Shown here: piece after piece, positions 55,126 to 64,000 of the stretch
Numbering within the stretch: position 1 is the first letter of the stretch
Layout: each line of letters opens with the position of its first letter
Assembly: GCF_027887165.1 (NCBI RefSeq)
Contig: NC_077230.1
Span: forward strand, 261,210,976-261,274,975
Origin: Monodelphis domestica
Lineage: Eukaryota > Chordata > Mammalia > Didelphimorphia > Didelphidae
Direction of reading: 5' to 3'
DNA: 64,000 nt
The notes under the pieces: generated by a model
What the model was told of the DNA's origin: nothing
Seen by the model: only the letters and a program-made list of their open reading frames with translations
Databases searched by the model: none
Position numbers and translations under genes: made by a program

Positions 55126-56759
55126 GAATGAAAAGACTGAATAGATACAAGAAGAATATAACTCTAAAATTCATGTCTCCATGTCTAATCTCTCTCCTGA
55201 GCTCTAGCTCTGCATTTTCAGCTTCAAGCTACACTTATCTACATGGAGATGGGTTCCCCCCAAATCTTACTTTCTTCCTAAATGATATATTTCTATTTTT
55301 GGCATCACTATACTCCTAATCTCTAAAGCTCAAAATCTTTGGGTTCTCTTTGGATTTCTCCTCTTCTAAACTCCAACAGTTGATCATTTGCAAAGTCTCG
55401 CAGATTTGATCATAGTATAAGGATAGGCTTATATCCTATCCTTATATCCTATAGGATAAGCTTAAACTCCCCTATTTTTTCCACATTTACATGTTAAGCT
55501 TCCATTATTTTTCAAAGATTTTTGAATCTCAAATTCTCTCCTCACTTTGATACCACCTGCTGATATTATAAGGGATTTCATATAGATTTTACATGTGCTG
55601 TTGGAACCACCTGTTGTAAACAACACTGCTACAACTACCTATATAGATGGAAAGCATTGGAAGCTGTTCTTACCTCTGAGATCCCATTACATTCAGGGGG
55701 CAGGCATCCCCAGTCCCTTATGGTCAGGAAATTTCAATCCTGCTTGCTGGAACTTTGAAACACAAATGCTCCCTTCAAGGTGTCTGAGAGGCCCTCATTG
55801 ATACCATGTTAGATGGCAATGAGAAAACTTGATAGGGAACTGGAATTTCTGGCCAGACAGAATATCTACACTATCAGAAAGCACTAAGTGAATTGGCTGC
55901 AGAATGAGCTGTCAAAGCCCATTCTGGGAGCTCTGAGATTCTGTACCAGTATCCACTTAAGGATCCTCTTAATATATAATAGTCTCCTGAAGTTCCCCTG
56001 CAACTATCCAGGTCATCTATCTGCCCTCCAGGCAGAAGAGAAAAAGAGCCAAGCACTTTCTAGAGCCAAAGAATTTTAAGAATAACTACAACAGACTAGA
56101 GAGCTCCCTTTGGCTGAGTTTGAGGAGAGCCAGTGCTAACATGGATCCAATAAGAAAATGCAGTCTCAGGACCCGAGGATTTCTCCAGGACAGAAGACAA
56201 AGCAGCACTTTATAATAACAGCATGATATTATTAGGCTCAGAATTCCTGAAATGTGTGGACAGAGCTCCTTCCTCAATTTATCCCTCTGGTCTGCTATAG
56301 AACTATACATAAGAAGTATTCTTTCTTCTTCCAGGAGCATTTTGATGGATCTGAATCACTTTCTCCTCCTCCAACTTGTTTTTGAACATGGTTATTTTTT
56401 GTTCTCTCCCAATGTTAGTTTTATTCTAAATGGGATGGTGGGGGGTTTGGGAGGGCCACTTACCATGGTAGAAATGTATACCATGGTAGAAATGTAAACC
56501 ACTGAACCTCTAACTTACCCAGTTGAATGGGGACTCCAGCCCATGGGCATGTCATTTAAAGTTATGGAGTGAGAAGGGCAGATGGGAGCTAGGGTGTTAT
56601 ACTTAAACCAAGCCTTGTTGATATTAGCATTGTCTGGCCTTTACATACCATATATCAAAACAAGTGACGTAGGGGAAATGTTGTGATATAGAAACTAATT
56701 CCTTATCACCCCAATAAGCCTCTTTACTGGTCTAAATTCATAAATTAACAAAATAGTTT
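55126..56759. other. Unrecognised block, moderate GC
   Basis: 55590-56600 is less AT-rich than its surroundings, without an assignable repeat. Short frames on both strands (55595-55801, 55888-56079, 56252-56497) carry no domain I know. A direct repeat of TACCATGGTAGAAATGTA occurs at 56462-56497. It could be an old DNA transposon, a retrocopy or unique DNA. Confidence 0.45.
55417..55458. repeat. Perfect short hairpin and adjacent palindrome
   Basis: ATAAGGATAGG, a 7-base loop, then CCTATCCTTAT (55417-55445), followed directly by the palindrome TATCCTATAGGATA (55445-55458). Confidence 0.85.
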
Positions 56760-59590
56760 TTTAAAGCTTTAATTACTTTGTCTAAAAACTGCCTGTTCAT
56801 ATATTTTTGACCATTTATCAGTTGGAGAATGACTTGTATTCTTATGTATTCAACTCATTTCTCTAGGAATTTGTGAATGAGGCCTTTATTAGAGAGTTGT
56901 AAGAAATTTTTGCATTATGATTACTATGTGTTACTCTCTATCCTATTTCCCCCTGTTTACCTTCTGACCTCAACCTCTCTCCATTTGCCTTCTTTTCTAT
57001 CACCTCCCCCTTCTCTTATACCTTTACCACACTTCTCTTGCACCCATCCTCCAGACTTTTTGGTAGATTATAATAGACTTCTATACACAGTTGATTGTAT
57101 ATATTATTCTTTCATTGAGTCAATGTTGATGAAAGTAAGATTCATGTTCTCCCCTCTGAACCCCCCTCATCTTCCTCTCCACTAGAAAGGGTCTTTCATG
57201 CCTCTTTTATGAATAATAATTTGCCCCATTCTATTTTTCCCCCTCCTGCCAATTCTTTCCTCTTTCTCATTCCTTAATTTTATTTTTATATCATTCCATC
57301 ATAATCAATTCACACCCGTTTTCTCTATGTACACTCCTTCTAATTTCCCTAATACCTCTGAAGTTTTTAGGAGTTATAAGAATGATTTCCTCATGTAGGG
57401 ATATAAATAGTTTAAACTAATTGAATGTCTTTTTATTTTTTTCTTTCCTGTTTTCCTTTTTAGGCTTCTCTTCAGTCTTATTCATGAAAGTCAAATTTTC
57501 CATTAAGCTCTGGTCTTTGCATCAGGAATGTTTGAAAGTCCTCTATTTCATTGAATATCCATTTCACCCCAGAAGGATTATGTTCAGTTTTTTCTGGGTA
57601 AGTGATTCCTAGTTGAAGACCTAACTTCCTTGTCCTCTGTAGCATCCTCTACCAGGCCCACCATTCCTCTTATATAGAAGCTGCTAACCCTTGTGTAATC
57701 CTGACTGTGGCTCCATGATAGTTGCATTACTTTCTCTGGGCTGCTTGGAATATTTTTCTCCTTGACCTAGAACCAGGTTGGTGAATCCATAGCACCAAAA
57801 AATACTGTTGGAGGCTATTCCTCTCCCCCTCTCCATATGCACCTGAGGACATTTCTCATATTACCTACTCCTCTGTTCAGTAGCTCAATGGGAGAACGTC
57901 CTCTCTCCTGTCAAGGGTAAGGCAGGGGGCTCACATTTGGTGTGTGGGTTGCAATTTGGGTACTTGATCTCTGCAAGGTTCATTATCAGTGACCTAGGAG
58001 TTCTGGAATTTGGCTAAAATATTCATGGAACTTATATTTTTAGGATCTCTTTCAGTAAGAGATTATGGATTCTTCCTATTTCTATTTTGCTCTCTTGTTC
58101 TAGACAGAGCAATTTTCCTTGATGATTTCTGGAAAGATGATGTCTAAGCTCTTTTTCTGATAATGTCTTTCAGGTAGTACAATAACTTTTAGATTATCTC
58201 TCCTGTACTTATTTTTAGTAGCATTGTTTTTCCAATCAGATATTTCACTTTTTCTTATATTTTTCCATTCTCTTACCTTTCTTTGATTGTTTCTTGATGT
58301 CTCATGACGTTATTAGTTTCCATTTATACAATTAGAATTCTAAAGGCATGATTTTCTTGAGTGAGCTTTGGTACCTCCCTTTCAATTTGGCTGATTTTAC
58401 TTTTTTAAAGAGTTCTTCTTTTCTAAGTTAATATTCATAACTATTATTCCAAATGGCCAATTCTATTTCTTTAAGGAGTTCTAGTCAATGGATTTGGGTG
58501 CCTCTTTCAACCAGTTGGCCTTCTGTTTTTTTTTTGTTGTTGTTGTTGTTCTTGTTGTTGTTTTTTTTAAGATGCTAATTTCTTTGGTATTTTTTGTTTC
58601 TCCTTTGCCAAGATGTTAACTTTTTTTCATGATTTTCCTGTATTACTCTAATTTATTTTCCAGATTTTCCTTCTACATCTCTCATTTAATTTCTGAAATC
58701 CTTTTTAAGATCCTCCATTACTTATTTTTTTTTACTTTGGAGCAATTCATATTTTTCTTGGAAACTTGGGATGCAACAGCATTGACATTTTTTTTCTTCT
58801 GAGTTTTTGTTTTGGTCTTCCCTATCACCAAAATGACTTTCTTTGTTGCATTTCCTTTTGTTGTTACTTGCTCATGTTTCAGATTTTTCTTTTCTTTTAA
58901 CTTAAAAAAACTGTTACAGATGGACTCTGTTTCTGTAGTGAAAGGGAGCACTGTTTTAAGCTTCAAAACTGGCTCTGGGGATCTATCTTCTTTCAATCCT
59001 TCCACCATGGTATGATGTAAGGAAAGATGTGTTTAATACTCTTCAGGTTTGTGCTTTGGTCTGTGATTAACTGAAAGTACTCTTTTCCCTCTTGAAACTG
59101 TGACCAGGGTCCCCTTCTCTCCTGTGGCCACAAGTACTGCTGTGTGCTAGTGATCTTCTCACCCTGAGACCATCCCCCATCACAGCTACCTGGATCTCAT
59201 TATGGGTACTGCAACAAGAGCCTTACATCTAGATGCAGATAAGTGACCCCTGTAGTCTCCTTCTGAACAGCTGTCTAACACCTCTTACCTCTCTTGTGGC
59301 TGAGATCTCCCAGTGTCATTGCTGCTGATGAGCTGCCCCCAAGGCCTTTTTTGCTATGGTGAAACTTGCTTTGGTGTGCTGCATTATACTTCATTTCCAC
59401 TCTGGTGTAAGAGATGTTTTGTGCCAGCCTTCTAAGCTGTTTTGGGCTGAACATTATTTCACCTCATCTTTTTGTGGTTTATGTTGCTCCAAAATTGTTT
59501 TGAGGCAAGACATCATAGTTTCGTTTTTGGAGGATAATTTCGTAGAGATCATGTTGGTCTGTGTACCTTCTCTGCCATCCAGGCTACCAT
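56760..59590 (-). mobile_element. L1-F: minus-strand L1 lacking most of ORF2
   Basis: The left end (56760-56940) is antisense ORF2 C-terminal sequence (AAAAACTGCCTGTTCATATA, GTTGGAGAATGACTTG). It joins directly to the inter-ORF region (56945-57420), ORF1 (about 57420-58740) and a 5'UTR reaching about 59590. ORF1 marks include CAGTTTTTTCTGGGTAAGTG, GATGATTTCTGGAAAGATGA and TAACTTTTAGATTATCTCTC, all in antisense. The RT and EN domains are missing. A (GTT)n tract is at 58537-58562. A hAT MITE interrupts ORF1. Confidence 0.72.
57773..57991. mobile_element. Non-autonomous hAT DNA transposon (MITE)
   Basis: A 219-base element inside L1-F ORF1. The ends CCAGGTTGGTGAATC and GGTTCATTATCAGTG are imperfect inverted repeats. 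It is flanked by ACCTAGAA (57765) and ACCTAGGA (57992), an 8-base duplication with one change, which is diagnostic of hAT elements. Interior phrases such as CACCTGAGGACATTTCTCAT and TGGGTTGCAATTTGGGTACT fit a Charlie-type MITE as I remember it. No transposase. Confidence 0.8.
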
Positions 59591-59591
59591 A

Positions 59592-59990
59592 GTGTTACCT
59601 CCCATATTCAGACACTCGATTGCATTAACCTATAATATATCAATACCCTCTTATTTCTTGTCTATCCCTGGTCAATATAACTTCCACAGAGTTGTTAAAA
59701 TTATCTTCCCACAGCACAATTCTTACAATGTCACTGCCCTATTTCCTATTTCCTAGAAGATGAAGTCCAAATTTCCTGACCTGACCTGACACTAAAGACC
59801 CTGTACAATCTGGCTCCAAACCACTGTGCCTATTCTCTTCTAGGTAAGGTTATAGTTGAAATGTCAACTCTTGCATATTGCCTTCCCAAGTAGAATTCAT
59901 ATTCCATCTAGCACATTGCCTTGAACTTTTCTTTGTTATTACTATATTCTCTCCTGTGTGAAAGTTCATTGTTTGTAGCTGAATAGACCT
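59592..59990 (+). mobile_element. L2 LINE fragment (ORF2 end)
   Basis: TTCTTACAATGTCACTGCCC, AGATGAAGTCCAAATTTCCT, GACCCTGTACAATCTGGCTC and TTGCATATTGCCTTCCCAAG follow the L2 ORF2 C-terminal and following sequence. Confidence 0.72.
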
Positions 59991-60004
59991 TTAATGTTCT
60001 TTAG

Positions 60005-60165
60005 TTATCTGTAGAAATACAAAGTGGGAAAGGGAGTTATCCAAATATCTAAGAAAATCACTCAAGGCAATACATGTTGCAAGTAGCATATAGTAAGGAT
60101 TTGAACCTAGATCCCCTGACTCCAGCTAAAATGCTCTTTCCATTACATCATGCCACTTCTTTTCA
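60005..60165 (-). mobile_element. MIR-type SINE, antisense
   Basis: GGATTTGAACCTAGATCCCC, TGACTCCAGCTAAAATGCTC and TTTCCATTACATCATGCCAC in antisense order. Confidence 0.75.
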
Positions 60166-61640
60166 ATTTCTCCCTTCTACTTTCCCCAAGGAGTTTGTGT
60201 GTGCTATGGAATACAGAAAAAAATGACTGTACTCAAATCAAAGCAATGACGTTTGACAAATTGGCAACCTTAGGGGGAGGCAAATGACCAGGGTTATAGT
60301 CCGACCATGCTCCCTCAAAATCCTTCACTCAGTAAATTCACATTGCTAAGTAGCATTCACAGCAAAAATGACCTTGCTCAAATGAATCATTACCTTAGCT
60401 AAGAAACATTGCACTTTTGAAAGTAAAATATATTCCCATAGAGGAAAATATTTGTAATCTGGCAAGCTATGCCCAGAAGCTACTGTGTGGAATTGAGAGA
60501 GAAAGCATATAAGTTTAAAAATATCTTTCCCTAAAAAAAGGATAAGAAAGAAGAGAATGGAATATTTCCCTAGAGACATTGTATGCAATAAAATTTCAGC
60601 CTGTTAGAGAAGAAGGCTGAAAAAATTCATGGAATACAAAAGGTCTCCTGATTAATGGCATCCAGAGAGCTTCTTTAGGCCTGTTTGACATTTTTCTGGG
60701 TAGAGCATCATGCTTAAAATCAGGCTGGAAGCATTATCTCTATTGCTGTAGTAGGAAGATACTCCCAGTGTTACTTATTCAATATTGTGGATGCATTCCA
60801 AAAATTCTCAAGGAAATAGGATAAACAGGTACTTAGTAAAGGCACTAGGTCATTTTCTCTAATATGACAAGGAAAATATCTCATCTATAGGAAAGATGAA
60901 ATAAAATTTAGCTACTTTTAAAATTCATTAACAAAAACCCTTTACTTTGACCATGGGTTTTTGACAGAAAAAAAGGCATAAGAATTTTAAGGTAAAGAAA
61001 ATGAGGGAAAATTTTATCATTTTACCTCATCATTTAAATCAAAGAATTTAATTTTCATAGACACTTTAATTTCACTCTATATATAATTTGCAAACATGTG
61101 GCAATACTCAGTCACAAAAACAACTTTCCCCCCTTACTTTTTCAAGAGAAAAATAATCATTTCATCAGGCTCTACTAAGATGAATGATTTACCATTTACC
61201 TCCAAGCCAACCTTCCATCTAGACTCTAATGAGCGAATGTTTAAGATTGTCTCAATGCCTGATGCTTCCACAACCCCATACACATAGTCCCCATCCTTTC
61301 CCCCCTTGGTCTTAGCAGTGATTTATTAGGAATTGGAGACACTGTTCAATTCCTAGTGGGCAGATGTTCCCACATTACAGGAACACTCCCACAATCAACA
61401 CTACTTGGCTGCCTTGCTAATAATCTCTGCTGAGAATTAAAAATAGAAACAAAGTAGAAACTGATCTCCTCTCCCTTTGCACTAGAAGGAATTGTTTTGG
61501 GCTCCATGGCAACGTCTGTCTTGTAACCAGAAGTAACTGATCACTCCTTATTGATCAAGAGCATAAACATTTAGGGATTTTAGTCAAAGTCATTTTTGAC
61601 ACTAAAGTTTTCCTTAGATTATAGCTACTTTTTGGTAATA
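60166..61640. other. Unannotated, single-copy-looking DNA
   Basis: No repeat recognised over about 1.5 kb; short frames (60346-60588, 61096-61287) lack domains. Candidate for cross-species comparison only. Confidence 0.45.
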
Positions 61641-61845
61641 TACATTATTTATACAAACAAATATATATGTGTGTATATATGTATATATATTTATTCATAT
61701 ATTTATCTGTGTATGTGGTGTAGCTATATATTATATATGTATGCATAATTCCAATATTATATTTATATATGGCATAGCAAAAGTTTGAATATATAGATAT
61801 AGACAGAAATAGAAATAGATGGAGCTGGAGCTGGAATAGCAATAG
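61641..61845. repeat. AT-rich (TATATG)n and (ATAGA)n low-complexity tract
   Basis: ATATATATGTGTGTATATAT and similar steps, then AGATATAGACAGAAATAGAA and AGCTGGAGCTGGA. Confidence 0.85.
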
Positions 61846-61964
61846 CAGACATAGTACAGTTGAAAATATTCACTTTTAGGTAGAGATGTGATCATTTATG
61901 CAGTGGTTATGAAAACTAATTGGTGTTAATAGCAACACAGAGTAACTGATTTAGGTCTCCATAA

Positions 61965-62085
61965 GCTGGATCACAGATGTTAAATGATTTTTTCAAGGCT
62001 ACAAAAGTAGCGAGTTGCACAGGCAAAATTTGCATGGAGATGCCCTCTTTTTCAAATCTACTACTCTTCCTTCTGATCTTATTTA
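61965..62085 (-). mobile_element. MIR-type SINE fragment, antisense
   Basis: GATGTTAAATGATTTTTTCA, AAGGCTACAAAAGTAGCGAG and AAATCTACTACTCTTCCTTC in order; diverged. Confidence 0.55.
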
Positions 62086-64000
62086 ATTAGTGTTTTCAAA
62101 ATCTTCTCAAAAGGGGGAAATATCCAAGAGGATAGATGGTATATTATAAAAGGCCTGCCCTTTTCATTTTACTTCACCACCTACCCTGAAATCCATCTTT
62201 ATTGATTCAGAATATTAGGAATAGTTACCTATCATTGGCTATTCCAGTGTGGCACAAGCTGTAGAAGGCTCCTCCAAGCTGGAAAAAAAAAAAAACAACT
62301 TTGGGTACAAGACTACTAATGGACTGCTTTTCTATTGTTTCTTTCTTTTCTTTTTTTTCCTTGTCATAACTCAAGAAACATCAATAGACATTTCATTAAA
62401 CAAAGAAAAAAGAAAATATGAGAAACTAAACTTGAATGTAATACCTTTTTAAATATCTATATGTATATATATATATAGTATACATTATAGTTACATTTAA
62501 AATTATTCAAGAGAGTGGTTTGAAGTAAGCCTATCAATTTATTGATTAAGCTAACATTATAACCAATAAAATCATAGGTAAATGGCCCTCTTGAATGACC
62601 AGAGAACCCAAATCCTCTCCATGCAGATCTATAAATAGAGTTTGAGAGGCTAATTATTCAGTCCCTCCCTTGAACATCTTAATAAATCTCTAACTAGTAA
62701 ATAGCTAATTAGAAGTTGGTCTATCAAAATCTCACCCCTCTCTTCACAATAAATGATGTAAATAATGTAGACAGGAAGAAAATGATTGTACCCTTTATAT
62801 GCAACCAAATTTTGTCAAAAGGAAGGAATTTCTTGGGATTCCTAAGGACAAAGAAAAAATGTAAAAAGCAGTAGATTGGAGGGAGTCTCTGACCCAGGAC
62901 CCAGATACAGAAATACAGAGACATTCTCTATAACTCAAGTTCCTCATGTAGAAATTAATATGGTATATGAAAAATAAGTTCTTACTAATTTTTTGCATAC
63001 ATGAGATATAACTTGTCAAAGTAGTAAAAAAATTACATTGTGTACTGTGTTTTATTTTTTCTTAGATTCATTCATTATTTTATTTATTCATGATCTTTTT
63101 TCCCCTTATGTTTATCACAACCCAGTAACTTAAGCATGCTCTACCTCTTTCAACAAATAGTTATATCTTTTGTTGGTGAGCAGCCCATTAGGAACATTTG
63201 AATGTGATAATTACTCAATTTAGTTCAACAAGTAATTATGAAACATCTACTCTATGAAAATTACTATAAAAAGTACTTTTATCTGATTTTAATAAGAATG
63301 TTACAATTCACTCTTTGCAAATAGCATCTAGAAATAAATGCAGATCCAATTCTCCCTTACCACCAAGAATACAAATTCTTGAGAGTTAAAAACAGAGGAC
63401 TAATGAAGAACCAGTAATTCTAGATGCTAAAGCCCTGGCATCTACTGTGCCTGCCATCATCATCTGACACAGGAGGCAGCTGCTTTAAGAAATGTTCAGA
63501 GGTGGCATATCAGTCATTGTGTGCTAACATTGGCATTTGGAAATCATAGCAGGTTTTGATTTCCTTTAAGCACAGAGATCCAGGTAGGTGACTCTTCCTG
63601 TCTTTGAAGAGGGAGTTAGCTTTGTTACCATAGTGGCCAACACTGATGCCCTGCCTTCATTTGTGTTCCAAGGTTCTCAATGAAATTATGATCAATGATA
63701 TCCTCACCACCACTACAGGATGCAAATGCTGTTGATCTTCCCTGACCCTTGCCCTGATCAACAATACCCAATTCCTTGGATTTTTTCCCATGCAGAAAAC
63801 GGTTACCTTTTGCTCCCTGAAGCCCTCGAACTTGAGAAGGGAGCTCAGAGACCAACTAGTTTATCTCTTTATTTGACTTATCAAGACCATGGAAGACAGC
63901 TGGCTGATATAAGGTTGTACATGCAGTAAGGATCAGTTAGGACTTGAAGTGTTTTTTTCCAACTTTACCACCCTGGAATCAATATTTACAAGTCATAGAT
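62086..64000. other. Unannotated non-coding DNA to the window end
   Basis: Includes an A run at 62282-62295, a TATA tract at 62461-62480, and a possible antisense L2 scrap at 63222-63260. 63580-63930 is of moderate GC, with open frames on both strands (63625-63855, 63720-63929) that show no domain. No exon can be supported. Confidence 0.45.

Noticed and set aside
58718-59015. Lys-rich antisense frame (96 codons) as an independent gene
   Set aside because: It is the N-terminal and leader part of the degraded L1-F ORF1 region.
63625-63929. Opposed 76- and 69-codon frames near the window end as an exon
   Set aside because: No recognisable domain or clear splice-site pair, and both strands are open, which suggests chance.
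1-64000. CRISPR arrays, operons or other prokaryotic systems
   Set aside because: The repeat content is mammalian; no regularly spaced short repeats or bacterial gene layout are present.

Overview
This window looks like nuclear DNA of a marsupial. The evidence is the set of interspersed repeats: many copies of a CORE-SINE with the marsupial-type tail (bodies ending near GTATTGATTCTAAGRCAGAAG), several generations of L1 LINEs, an RTE/BovB-type LINE, ancient L2 and MIR copies, a 7SL RNA pseudogene and hAT-type DNA transposon remnants. Base composition is AT-rich with few CpGs. I find no intact host protein-coding exon, no rRNA or tRNA gene and no CRISPR. The window reads as intergenic or intronic sequence dominated by retrotransposons. 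The species cannot be fixed from this sequence alone. Family names come from remembered consensus sequences, not from a database search.

Layout. 1-8.2 kb: old SINE, MIR and L2 copies, microsatellites and two antisense L1 3' ends. 8.2-13.3 kb: an old plus-strand L1 with 5'UTR, relics of both ORFs and a 3'UTR, holding a 112-bp L1 tail insertion. 14.3-16.7 kb: an inverted duplication with two ~440-bp arms about 97-98% identical around a 1.44-kb spacer. 16.9-19.4 kb: an antisense L2 with readable RT remnants, split by a younger 5'-truncated L1 with a perfect 16-bp target-site duplication. 19.4-22.1 kb: mostly single-copy-looking DNA, including a consensus CRE.

22.07-36.92 kb is a nest of L1s. 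A minus-strand L1 (here L1-C) is split at a 16-bp duplication by a 9.5-kb plus-strand insert. The insert holds a partial L1 (L1-A) followed by a full-length-type L1 (L1-B). L1-B has a GC-rich 5'UTR with ~207-bp tandem monomers, both ORFs broken, and a ~964-bp probable solo LTR inside ORF2. 37.98-41.77 kb is an LTR element with ~319-bp LTRs and no recognisable coding capacity.

42.0-48.1 kb holds old L1 pieces. The minus-strand L1-D among them carries a 1.1-kb retrocopy of an unidentified transcript, with a poly(A) tract and a perfect 16-bp duplication. 49.06-51.24 kb is an antisense RTE/BovB-like LINE split by a SINE. 52.21-52.49 kb is a degraded near-full-length 7SL RNA pseudogene. 56.76-59.59 kb is a minus-strand L1 lacking most of ORF2, with a 219-bp hAT MITE in its ORF1. 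The rest, to 64.0 kb, is sparse old repeats and sequence I do not recognise.

No genes here work together in a pathway. What the window records is a history of insertions. L2 and MIR are oldest, then the degraded L1s and the RTE, then L1-C, then L1-A and L1-B, then the solo LTR.
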